A stretch of 64,000 nt of DNA from Planktothrix sp. FACHB-1365 (GTDB taxonomy: Bacteria; Cyanobacteriota; Cyanobacteriia; Cyanobacteriales; Microcoleaceae), in NCBI RefSeq assembly GCF_014697575.1, contig NZ_JACJSC010000025.1:34564-98563 (forward strand), given 5' to 3'. Under the pieces are notes generated by a model. It searched no databases and was not told where the DNA came from. It saw only the letters and a program-made list of their open reading frames with translations. A program made the translations under genes and the position numbers. Position 1 is the stretch's first letter, and the number at the start of each line of letters is the position of its first letter. This document shows positions 25,363 to 33,262 of the stretch, piece after piece.

Positions 25363-26865
25363 TCAATCTTTATAATTTTTAACCGAATCAACCCTATTGT
25401 TTAAAATGAAATCATAGATCAAGAAGGCTTGCTCACGAGAACTCGGTGAAAAAAAATCATAATCTGGATGGGAGTAAATTTTATGATAAAAGTTGAGATC
25501 CATTGCTTGATCTTGCTGCATATTCTCATAGGTTTTTTGGTGAAGATGGAGACGAAAATAAGATAAGGTTTCTTCCACAAAACCGACTTTAAACTGTCCT
25601 AATATTCTCCACCATAAATCTAAATCAACTAACTGATTTAATTCTGGGTCAAAACCTGTGATGATTTCAAAGATTGATTTCCGTAATAATACGGTACTAG
25701 GTTCCCCAATTTTATTAATAGGATGTTCCCATAAATTGGGATCGTTGAGGAGTTCTATTCCCCATTGAATCGAATTTAACTTTGACCAACTTTGATGTAA
25801 ATTAGCAAAATCTTGATACACTGCTATGAGATCTAAATCGATATTCTCTTGATTTAGAAAAAACATTTTTCTGGGTGAAAATACTAATCCAATATCTGGA
25901 TCAATTTCTGCTAAACTTACCATTTTTTCAATACAATTTGGAAGTAAAATATCATCTTGATAGAGAAATTTAATATATTTCCCTTGAGAGTGTTCAATAC
26001 AAAAATTACTATTTTGTGCAAGTCCGAGAGGGTTATGGGTTAAAATAGAAATGGGAATGGTGGTTTGTTCTTGAAAGGATTGAGCGATCGCTACAGTCTG
26101 ATCGAGAGAATGATCATCAGAAATAATTAATTCAATTGCAGAATAGGTTTGAGATAAAACACTAGAAATTGCTTCAGCAATAAATTGTTCTCCATTATAA
26201 GTGGGAATACAAACACTCACTAAACATAATTCTTGAACTTTGAACCTTTGATTTTCTGATTCAAAAAAATCATTTATTTTAAGTTTATATAGTTTTTGAT
26301 TCAGATAATAAAATTTGTTATAGCTTTGATTATTTTTTAATTTTAATTTAAAATCAAACGGTTCTGTAATTGTTGAACTTTCTTGTGAAATAATCTCTGT
26401 TTCCCCAATTGATTTTCTAAAAATTCCTTGAATTTCTGGTTTTTCACCTAGATTTAAATGCTCTAAATCCCATTGATTATTACTATAAACTCCCCAAATT
26501 TCTAACTGATTATCTAAAATTTCAATCGCTTCCTGTAACCCTTCAGAGAAAAATACTACCGGATATTGTATCCAAATAATATACTTCCCTTTTGCTTTTG
26601 AAATAGCTTGGTTAAAAATAGTTTCTGCTGTCTGGGAAGGTTCAAACCCCAAAAATTGATGACCTTGCAATTCTAAATAATTCCGAATATCTTCTAACTC
26701 AAAACTCAATAAATTGCCCTGACCTAAAGTTAAAATAATAATTTCATAATCCACCTCCATCGTGTATTCTAAATCTGTAATAAAATCTAATAAAAAATCC
26801 CTCTGTTTCCAGTAGGGAATAATTACCGATAACTGAATTTTTTCTAAATCTAAATTTTTTAACAT
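25363..26865 (-). CDS. Family 2 glycosyltransferase, two GT-A domains
   Basis: A 500-residue protein. The first ~135 residues are a short GT2-like Rossmann half (IQLSVIIPYWKQRDFLLDFI). A second complete GT2 domain starts near residue 208 (VSVCIPTYNGEQFIAEAISSVL) and holds the DDxxL nucleotide-sugar motif (KFLYQDDILLPNCI). The C-terminal half includes GFDPELNQLVDLDLWWRIL, the acceptor-binding end. The first domain looks incomplete and may be structural. It is likely to elongate a surface glycan, in keeping with the surrounding glycan-related genes. Its sugar specificity cannot be told. Confidence 0.85.
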   Translation of the reverse strand: MLKNLDLEKIQLSVIIPYWKQRDFLLDFITDLEYTMEVDYEIIILTLGQGNLLSFELEDIRNYLELQGHQFLGFEPSQTAETIFNQAISKAKGKYIIWIQYPVVFFSEGLQEAIEILDNQLEIWGVYSNNQWDLEHLNLGEKPEIQGIFRKSIGETEIISQESSTITEPFDFKLKLKNNQSYNKFYYLNQKLYKLKINDFFESENQRFKVQELCLVSVCIPTYNGEQFIAEAISSVLSQTYSAIELIISDDHSLDQTVAIAQSFQEQTTIPISILTHNPLGLAQNSNFCIEHSQGKYIKFLYQDDILLPNCIEKMVSLAEIDPDIGLVFSPRKMFFLNQENIDLDLIAVYQDFANLHQSWSKLNSIQWGIELLNDPNLWEHPINKIGEPSTVLLRKSIFEIITGFDPELNQLVDLDLWWRILGQFKVGFVEETLSYFRLHLHQKTYENMQQDQAMDLNFYHKIYSHPDYDFFSPSSREQAFLIYDFILNNRVDSVKNYKD

Positions 26866-26968
26866 ACAACTTTAGAATAACTGACTAAACACTCAAAGAG
26901 AAAATAGTCCCTATTTAATCCAATAAATGGGATAATCAGAACTAACGATTTGTAGCTAAACTCTATCC

Positions 26969-27811
26969 ATGATCCAAACTCCTAAGATTTCTCTACCTTA
27001 TTTTGATATTCTACTAGAACGTTTCGCCGAGGGCGATACAGATGCACAACAAGTATTTGGTCGTCATGTCCACTGGGGTTACTGGGAAAATCCAGCCAAA
27101 GCTGATGGGTCAATTGCAGATTTTGCCGCCGCAGCAGAACAATTATCCCAGCAAGTTTATGCAGCCGCTCAAGTCAAAGATGGCTATCGCGTACTGGATG
27201 CGGGATGTGGTTTTGGCGGCACAATTGCCAGTTTGAATGAGAACTTTAATCAGATGCAGCTAGTCGGTTTAAATATTGATGCTCGACAATTAGAAAGAGC
27301 CAGACAAGAAGTTCAACCCCGTGAGAATAACCAGATTGAATTCGTCGAAGGAGATGCTTGTCATCTTCCATTTGCAGACGCATCTTTTGATGTCGTTTTA
27401 GCTGTGGAATGTATTTTTCATTTTCCCAGTCGAGAAGCCTTTTTTAAGGAAGTTAAGCGCGTACTTCGTCCCCATGGACGGTTAGCAATTTCTGATTTTG
27501 TACCCAACGCAATCTTTTATCATTGGTACAAATTTTTACGCACTATAGATAATTCTTCTATCCGTTCAACTTACGGAAAAGTAGATAGTGAATTGACCAT
27601 CAGTGATTATCAAAAACTAGCAAAAGCAACGGGATTTAACTTGAGTTTGAAAGAAGATATTACCCGAAATACACTGCCAACCTACCCAATCGTTCGCCGT
27701 TTTTTTGAGCAAGTTGGGAAACAGGACTCTGCGAATATCACAGCGAGTATAGAACTGGTAAGTCGCTTAAATTTGTTACGTTATTGGGTCTTGGGTTTTG
27801 AGTTGATTTGA
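26969..27811 (+). CDS. Class I SAM-dependent methyltransferase
   Basis: A 280-residue methyltransferase with motif I VLDAGCGFGGTIASL (about residues 76-90), motif II near EFVEGDACHLPF, and motif III (VLRPHGRLAISDFVP). Its N-terminus (YFDILLERFAEGDTDAQQVFGRHVHWGYW) resembles the small-molecule C/N-methyltransferases that act on quinones, sterols or polyketides. The substrate is not identifiable. It stands alone, divergent from the glycosyltransferase gene with about 100 bases between them. Confidence 0.88.
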   Translation: MIQTPKISLPYFDILLERFAEGDTDAQQVFGRHVHWGYWENPAKADGSIADFAAAAEQLSQQVYAAAQVKDGYRVLDAGCGFGGTIASLNENFNQMQLVGLNIDARQLERARQEVQPRENNQIEFVEGDACHLPFADASFDVVLAVECIFHFPSREAFFKEVKRVLRPHGRLAISDFVPNAIFYHWYKFLRTIDNSSIRSTYGKVDSELTISDYQKLAKATGFNLSLKEDITRNTLPTYPIVRRFFEQVGKQDSANITASIELVSRLNLLRYWVLGFELI

Positions 27812-27852
27812 AATTTAAAAATCATCATTCATATCTCTAATTTGGGGATAGG

Positions 27853-27882
27853 GGGTGCTGCGTCTGTAGGGCGCACGCACCC
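27853..27882. repeat. Dispersed gggtgc palindrome
   Basis: Arms gggtgctgcgt and acgcaccc in imperfect inverted orientation, between the convergent methyltransferase and glycosidase genes. It may also act as a terminator for either. Confidence 0.5.
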
Positions 27883-27898
27883 GACCCTAAAACTCTAA

Positions 27899-28954
27899 TT
27901 ATCGCAATTTCGCCGGAGTCCTATAGGGGCCTGTTTTCAACGCTGTCGCCAAGGCATTATTATTTTGTCTGAGGGCTTCATAAAAGAAAAATATCTCTCC
28001 CTGTACCCCTTTAAATCGATTGTAATCAATTGCTTTTAATAAGTCATCGGTCGTAATACAATAGGAACCAATTTTTGCTAAAATTCCTGGAGAAAGTTTA
28101 GGTAATTGCCAATCTCTAAACTGAACATCCACCAATTGATCCACTAACCCTTTATAACTCCAAAAATTGCGCCGATATAATTGAGGATGAATCCAATCGA
28201 CTAAATCTTGATCAATCCAGGCAATATAATCTTGTAAATATTCATCTAAACCCCATTTATAAATACTCGGAGCCATTGAAATTAATAAATGGGGTTTAAT
28301 CGCTTTCACGTCTCGACGTAAACGCACTAAAAAATTGGTCAAAATATTGGCTCGCCATTGTACCCATTGGGGATCTTTATGATAGGTTGGAGGTTGACGG
28401 CCAAATTCTGCCCGATAACGAGCCACCGTTTTTGGATCATAGCCTCCTTCCGAAGGCATGGCGGGCATCCGGTCATCTCCTTGAATGCCATCAATATCAT
28501 ATTTTCTAACAACTTCTAAAACCAAACTGAGAACAAAATCCTGCACGTCTGGGTCAAAAGCATTCATCCACTCAAAGCCATTTTTAACAACTAATCCTCC
28601 TGTAGAATTAATACCTGACCAACTCGGTTTTTGAGCGAGAATTCTACCGCCATTTTGTTGATAAGAACTAGCAAATCCAAATTCAAACCAAGGAATGACT
28701 TTTAACCCCACTCGATGAGCTTCCTCAATCACCTCTTGCAGGGGGTCACGTCCCTTAACATAAAAATCGATTTCCACACCAAAGGCTTGAGCCATGACTT
28801 GACTGCGATACAACGTCACGCCTTTATTCCAAACCACCGGAAATACAACATTAAAGCCCGTTTCCGCCAAGAACTCCATCGCTTCTGCAATGGTCTGTCG
28901 AGAAAACATGACTCGACTATCGGTATTCGTTAACCAGACACCACGAACTTCCAT
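27899..28954 (-). CDS. GH10-like (GHL10/DUF187) glycoside hydrolase family protein
   Basis: A 351-residue protein with a TIM-barrel pattern. It opens EVRGVWLTNTDSRV, followed by GFNVVFPVVWNKG, GLKVIPWFEFGFA, YDIDGIQGDDRMPAMPSE (an acidic cluster at the likely active site) and VDWIHPQLYRRNFWSY. These are hallmarks of the GHL10/DUF187 family of putative glycosidases. There is no signal peptide, so it may be cytoplasmic or exported by an unrecognised route. It probably hydrolyses a cell-wall or storage glycan. It is a separate transcription unit. Confidence 0.88.
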   Translation of the reverse strand: MEVRGVWLTNTDSRVMFSRQTIAEAMEFLAETGFNVVFPVVWNKGVTLYRSQVMAQAFGVEIDFYVKGRDPLQEVIEEAHRVGLKVIPWFEFGFASSYQQNGGRILAQKPSWSGINSTGGLVVKNGFEWMNAFDPDVQDFVLSLVLEVVRKYDIDGIQGDDRMPAMPSEGGYDPKTVARYRAEFGRQPPTYHKDPQWVQWRANILTNFLVRLRRDVKAIKPHLLISMAPSIYKWGLDEYLQDYIAWIDQDLVDWIHPQLYRRNFWSYKGLVDQLVDVQFRDWQLPKLSPGILAKIGSYCITTDDLLKAIDYNRFKGVQGEIFFFYEALRQNNNALATALKTGPYRTPAKLR

Positions 28955-29812
28955 AGAATCTCCTACATAATCGCACTTTATCTTAATAGTCAGGTTTTTC
29001 GGGATACTGATTGAGTAATCAGCACTTTTAACCTGCCTCAGAGCTAACGGAATTGAAAAAACCTACCTTGCCTAGTTAAGTTTTCAGCTATTATGTTTAA
29101 CTAAGAGGCAATTTTAACGGATCGAGGTGAAAAGATAAGTTTTCCCAAATCCTAGCCCAGATGAACCCCCTAGCACAGGTCAAGACGGCAATTATGCCTA
29201 GCTTGTCAGCGATTAGGAAGAACGGGTTGTTAGGGTTTGAGGATTCAAACTGCTTTTATGAATATCCCAAATCAACAGCGATGGAGGAATCTCTTTCGGG
29301 GTAGACATCTAGCCCGTTATACTCGTCTGAAATCTACATTAGACTCAAGCTTCGTCAATTTATCGAGTTTTAGCTTATCCCTAAAACATCCGGGTCAACC
29401 CGTCGCTACGACTGCTCTACATTTTCGCTCTTGTGTTGTTTTTGAAAGTTTGGGGAATGTTCCACTTCAGCCACAGGATTATTTTCAGAAATTTTGTTCA
29501 GCAATTGTTTGGAGATTAATTGAACAATACACTCGGATTGCAGGTGATACAAGTTAAGCTGAACTCACTCTATGATCAGCCGTTCACCTGGATAAAGCCG
29601 AGGAGCAAAGCCCGATACAATTAAATTCCGATCAAGAATTTATACTCAAGATCATTCGGGCTCAATCTTCCATCCTAACTGACCAAAAACCTTTGTTTTT
29701 TTCTAAGGTTTCAACGTCTATTTTGCATTTTTTTCGTTGCCATGAACTGCACTAAAAGCGATTCAGGGTGAATTTCCACTATTAACACATTAAACTAAAT
29801 CGTTCATTTTTT
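28955..29812. other. Long non-coding stretch upstream of the pentapeptide gene
   Basis: No convincing gene is seen. An open frame at 29237-29557 (106 codons, TTG start) has no recognisable domain, an unusual composition and no ribosome-binding site. There are no tRNA-like or rRNA segments. The stretch probably holds the promoters of the glycosidase gene (leftward) and of the pentapeptide gene (rightward), and perhaps an unannotated small RNA. Confidence 0.5.
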
Positions 29813-30868
29813 ATGAAGGCCAGTGAAATTATCGATGCCCATAAGTTGTTAACGCGATATGCCACAGGAGAAAGGAATTTTAGTGCTGCTAATCTCATAG
29901 CGGCAAGCCTAAAAGACGTTAAGCTCAATCGCATTAACCTCAGTAATGCTACGTTACAAGGCTCCAATTTATCTCGCGCTCGATTGATTGGAGCGAACCT
30001 GAATGGCGCTGATTTGAGTCAAGTTAACCTCTCAATGGCCGTTTTAGTTGAAGCTAATCTCAGTGGTGCCAGTCTGACCGATACCATTTTACGCCATGCT
30101 GACTTAAGTGGTGTCTTATTGAGTGGGGCAATTTTATCTCATAGTGATTTGACGGGTGCTAATCTGACCTCTGCGAGTTTAATTTCAGCTTGTCTGCTCA
30201 ACGGTTGTAAACTAACCGATGCAATTTTGGTGGGGGCAACCCTGAGCCGAGCTATTTTAAGCGGTGCTGATTTAAGTGGGGCGAATTTAACCCGAACAAT
30301 TTTAAGTGAAGTCGATCTCAGTGGTGCGAATTTAACGGGAGCTAAATTTGTGCGATCGCATCTTAACCGAGCGAACCTCAGTGGTGCTAATCTGGTGAAT
30401 GCAGATTTCAGCGAAGCCAGTTTGCGAGAAGCTAATCTGGGTGTTGCTAATTTAACGGGGGTTAACTTACAAGGGGCTGATTTAAGTGGCGCGAACTTAA
30501 ACGGAGCCAACCTCAATGGAAGCCATCTCCAGGACGCGAATCTCCAAAATACGAATTTAAACGGTTTGAGCTTACATAACGCCGATTTGAGACACGCCGA
30601 CTTGACTCAAGCCAATTTACGCGGCGCTAATCTCAGTGGGGCAAACTTAGAAGGGGCGACCCTTTTAGAAGCCGACTTGCGGGGTGCAAACCTCAGTCAT
30701 GCCAATCTGACCGGGGCTGGACTCCTGTTGACCTCTCTCAAGGGAGCTAATTTAACCGGGGCTAACCTCTGTGAAACCAACCTCATCGGCGCGAGTCTGG
30801 GTATTGTTAACCTGAATGAAGCCACCTTGGAAGGAGCGATTCTTCCCAATGGAGCCACCTATTCTTAA
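29813..30868 (+). CDS. Pentapeptide-repeat protein
   Basis: A 351-residue protein made almost entirely of pentapeptide repeats A(D/N)LXX, about 55-60 units from residue 40 to the end (ANLSGASL, ADLSGVLL, ANLNGSHL). These fold as a right-handed quadrilateral beta helix. The short non-repeat N-terminus (MKASEIIDAHKLLTRYATGERNFSAANL) is also seen in the small pentapeptide protein at 37126-37443 (LVERYKRGERNFPNAYL). Cyanobacteria carry many such proteins, mostly of unknown function. The repeat composition also produces a long antisense open frame, which should be ignored. Confidence 0.92.
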   Translation: MKASEIIDAHKLLTRYATGERNFSAANLIAASLKDVKLNRINLSNATLQGSNLSRARLIGANLNGADLSQVNLSMAVLVEANLSGASLTDTILRHADLSGVLLSGAILSHSDLTGANLTSASLISACLLNGCKLTDAILVGATLSRAILSGADLSGANLTRTILSEVDLSGANLTGAKFVRSHLNRANLSGANLVNADFSEASLREANLGVANLTGVNLQGADLSGANLNGANLNGSHLQDANLQNTNLNGLSLHNADLRHADLTQANLRGANLSGANLEGATLLEADLRGANLSHANLTGAGLLLTSLKGANLTGANLCETNLIGASLGIVNLNEATLEGAILPNGATYS

Positions 30869-30954
30869 GGATTAAATTTTTGCACAAATTCTCAAAATGT
30901 ATGATATGATAGTCAAGTTTGAGACACTATAGGGTGGAGGTAAAACCACACAGA

Positions 30955-31374
30955 ATGAAACAATTGGGAACTCATCTGGTCGTTGACGCTTGGCAGTGTC
31001 CCGCAGAACTTCTGAACGATCCTGAACGCATCCGTCGCGCGATACTTGATGCAATTTCTGCTGGAGGGGCTACCCTCATCGACTTATGCGTACACCAGTT
31101 TAGTCCTCACGGAGTAACTGCAACAGCCACTTTGGCTGAATCTCACATTGCTATCCACACTTGGCCAGAACTGGGGTATTTCGCTGCTGACTTGTTCTTT
31201 TGTGGAAAAGGAAATCCTCAGCGAGCCATTAAATTTCTAGAAACCGCGCTTCAAGCCAAACAGGTAAGATTCCGGGAATTTAAACGTGGTTATGAACCCG
31301 AAGACACTGAAATTCCAGATTCAATTAGTGAAGAATCCTTAGCAACTTTAGTTGAGACTGGAACTCGCGGTTAA
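30955..31374 (+). CDS. speD: S-adenosylmethionine decarboxylase proenzyme
   Basis: A 139-residue protein of the small bacterial SpeD type. The autocleavage serine lies in AESHIAIHTWPE, with HIAIHTWPE being the family signature; self-processing creates a pyruvoyl cofactor on the alpha subunit. It makes decarboxylated SAM, the aminopropyl donor for spermidine. ATG 30955 (MKQLGTHLVVDAW) is chosen over the in-frame start at 30919, because SpeD begins at GTHLVVD and a ggaggt-like site is found nearby. The C-terminal ~20 residues are acidic and less conserved. Confidence 0.94.
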   Translation: MKQLGTHLVVDAWQCPAELLNDPERIRRAILDAISAGGATLIDLCVHQFSPHGVTATATLAESHIAIHTWPELGYFAADLFFCGKGNPQRAIKFLETALQAKQVRFREFKRGYEPEDTEIPDSISEESLATLVETGTRG

Positions 31375-31585
31375 AACCCGTCCATCGGTCATCGGAATGA
31401 AATCAAGATAGGTTTTGTTCTTCGTCCTTTCGTTAGTTTTGGCATCTCCTCAAAATTGAGTTGAAGAATCCTTAAACTTAACAAAGAAGTAACATTTCCT
31501 GTCTTCAACCCTCCTTACAGTCACACAGTGAAGTGACTCATTCTTTGAAAGTTGCATCAACATTCACAACTTCAAACTCAATCTT

Positions 31586-31607
31586 GGCGGAGGGTTTTCC
31601 TTCCGCC
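31586..31607. terminator. GC-rich hairpin downstream of speD
   Basis: Arms ggcggagg and ccttccgcc (one bulge) close a gttt loop, about 210 bases after the speD stop. It lacks a clear T run, so it may be a terminator, or the 3' end of a small RNA that lies between 31440 and 31607. Confidence 0.45.
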
Positions 31608-31770
31608 ATTGTTTGTTGAATTCAACATTCATAAAAAAATAGATGGGAGTGTGGAAACTCAGCGTCTTCAGACAACAGATGAAACACGATGCAGGGGAAG
31701 TTATGCCCCTAGATATATTGAATTATGTTAACATGAAGAAGCTGTGCGAGACGTTCCTGTCAAATAGACT

Positions 31771-31852
31771 CTTAAGCCGTGTGCGGTGAAAGTCGCTCTT
31801 CACGGTTCTGAATGGGAGTTGGGGGTTGCAAAGCCCCCCTCGACCCCTAATA
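31771..31852 (+). mobile_element. Group II intron 3' remnant (domains V and VI)
   Basis: Bases 31775-31808 carry the signature of group II intron domain V: outer stem agccgtg/cacggtt, bulge, inner stem gcgg/gtcgc, and the gtgaaagtc tetraloop region. A second stem-loop follows (ttgggggt, tgcaaag loop, cccccctcgacccc), matching domain VI ahead of the 3' splice boundary near 31850. Upstream bases (31640-31770) may keep scraps of the intron. There is no reverse transcriptase (maturase) gene, so the copy is probably a dead fragment. It lies between speD and the DUF3172 gene. Confidence 0.72.
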
Positions 31853-31896
31853 TATACTCTACTCTAGTTTGAGTGTTTCAACCCTGTTGAGTTAAT

Positions 31897-32415
31897 ATGA
31901 GACGTAGAACCAAAATGGCACCTGCTAAACCTTCACTCTTTAATTACACAGCTTTAGCAGTGATTGGCGGGGTACTGATTCTGGGAATTGGGATTGGGAT
32001 TGCAATTAGTTCCACAACCACCTTAACCCCAGAAAACGTCGCCTCCAGTCAATTTATTGACCGCAATGCGCCGAGTACCGAAACCTGTATTAAATTTGGT
32101 GCAAGTGCGATGGTAACGGATCTGCGTGTCTTTGTCACCCTTAACCCCTTCAATGTTTATGTAACGCAACCGAAACTCCAACCCGGATGTGTTCTCCGCA
32201 CGAGTAACTGGGCGATTTTAAAACAACGGAATCTCCTGAATAATCAGCAAGAGCGAGATTGTAAACAACGGATGAATACCTTTGGATTTACCGGAGAATT
32301 AGAAAATAATCCTACGATTAACTGTATTTATCAAAATGATAGTGCAGCTAACCTGTTTATTAATCAACCGGGGGCTGTTCCCGCACCTAGCCGACCAGAA
32401 ACAGAACGATTTTAA
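31897..32415 (+). CDS. DUF3172 family membrane-anchored protein
   Basis: A 172-residue protein with a basic N-terminus (MRRRTKMAP), one membrane helix (about 20-40, LAVIGGVLILGIGIGIAI) and a cysteine-containing extracytoplasmic domain. Cysteines lie in ETCIKFG, PGCVLRT, RDCKQRM and INCIYQ; they may form two disulphides. The sequence around FGASAMVTDLRVFVTLNPFNVYV is typical of DUF3172, found in cyanobacteria and chloroplasts. The role is unknown; thylakoid or lumen location is likely. A terminator hairpin follows. Confidence 0.83.
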   Translation: MRRRTKMAPAKPSLFNYTALAVIGGVLILGIGIGIAISSTTTLTPENVASSQFIDRNAPSTETCIKFGASAMVTDLRVFVTLNPFNVYVTQPKLQPGCVLRTSNWAILKQRNLLNNQQERDCKQRMNTFGFTGELENNPTINCIYQNDSAANLFINQPGAVPAPSRPETERF

Positions 32416-32461
32416 GCAGTATTGGGTTTCATAACAGGTTTTCAGATCCAATCCATTTTAG

Positions 32462-32503
32462 AGACGCGCTAATAGCCTTTTGGCAAATATAGGCGCGTCT
32501 TTG
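32462..32503 (+). terminator. Terminator after the DUF3172 gene
   Basis: Arms agacgcgc and gcgcgtct surround a 23-base loop, with ttt after the second arm. The loop is long, so it is a moderate terminator. It is about 45 bases past the gene stop. Confidence 0.6.
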
Positions 32504-32553
32504 CATTATGTTATTATTTTCTTTTCTATAGCCAAATATTAGATTAACGTAAG

Positions 32554-32964
32554 TTAAGATAAACGAGCTAATACTTCCCCTGCGGATAAAATAGCAATTG
32601 GGGAGTTAACAAATCCCTGTAAATCACGAGTAACAATTGCATCCAAGTTCTCATTCATTGCACAAGCGAGTTGAACTGCATCTTCAAAATCGTCTAAATT
32701 TAAAGCCAGTGCTATTTTAAGAATATTTTGATTAACAGCACAAACTTCTAATGTTAATAACAAATCAGAAACATACTGTTTACCGATTTGGGCATTTCTC
32801 TGTTTTTTGACAATATAAAAAATATCAGTTAATGTCGTTGCTGTTACATAACCGATGATTTGACCGGATCGAATTCCCTGAAATAACCGATCAGCATCTT
32901 CAAAAAAGGGCATTCTAGCCAGTAAACTATCTAAAATAATATTAGTATCTAGTAATATCCTCAT
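32554..32964 (-). CDS. PIN-domain ribonuclease toxin (VapC-like)
   Basis: A 136-residue PIN domain with the acidic residues of the active site: Asp6 and nearby in MRILLDTNIILDSLL, Asp93-94 in LNLDDFEDAVQLACA, and the final Asp in LDAIVTRDLQGF. PIN toxins are Mg-dependent RNases. It follows a small antitoxin gene with a four-base overlap (32961-32964), in the standard antitoxin-first order. Confidence 0.9.
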   Translation of the reverse strand: MRILLDTNIILDSLLARMPFFEDADRLFQGIRSGQIIGYVTATTLTDIFYIVKKQRNAQIGKQYVSDLLLTLEVCAVNQNILKIALALNLDDFEDAVQLACAMNENLDAIVTRDLQGFVNSPIAILSAGEVLARLS

Positions 32965-33194
32965 TTGAGATACTTCTCCGTTAAACTTTCATCTTTTAAT
33001 CTTTCTACATCTTCATCAGTTAATTCAACGTTATCCGTTTTTAAACTTCCCCGCAAACGTTCCCAAACTCCATCAGGAACATCAGGACGAGGACGCAATT
33101 CTTGAGACAATGAATGAATAATAGACTCTACCAGTAATAACCGTTCATGAACGGGAAGTTGATAAGCAGCATTTTTTAATTCTTGTAAATTCAT
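32961..33194 (-). CDS. Antitoxin paired with PIN toxin
   Basis: A 77-residue protein starting NLQELKNAAYQLPVHERLLLVESII, the N-terminal fold of the addiction-module component/DUF2281-like small antitoxins. Its acidic C-terminal half (LTDEDVERLKDESLTEKYLK) is suited to toxin binding. It overlaps the PIN gene by four bases, so the pair is co-translated. No toxin damage is visible here, unlike the YefM/YoeB pair at 7656-8172. Confidence 0.83.
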   Translation of the reverse strand: MNLQELKNAAYQLPVHERLLLVESIIHSLSQELRPRPDVPDGVWERLRGSLKTDNVELTDEDVERLKDESLTEKYLK

Positions 33195-33262
33195 GGTTGA
33201 TTTTTCCTCTTGTGTTTATTCAATTATATCTAATTTAATTTTTTACCTGTGTATAAACAGCT

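Noticed and set aside
29237..29557. 106-codon open frame as a gene
   Set aside because: No domain, weak start (TTG), no ribosome-binding site and unusual amino-acid use; probably chance.
30139..30516. 125-codon antisense frame within the pentapeptide gene
   Set aside because: It arises from the repeat structure of the real gene on the other strand (APLK-type antisense repeat), a known artefact of pentapeptide genes.
32462..32503. Possible copy of the agacgtgcc hairpin repeat
   Set aside because: The arms agacgcgc/gcgcgtct are similar but not the same, and the position fits a simple terminator of the DUF3172 gene.
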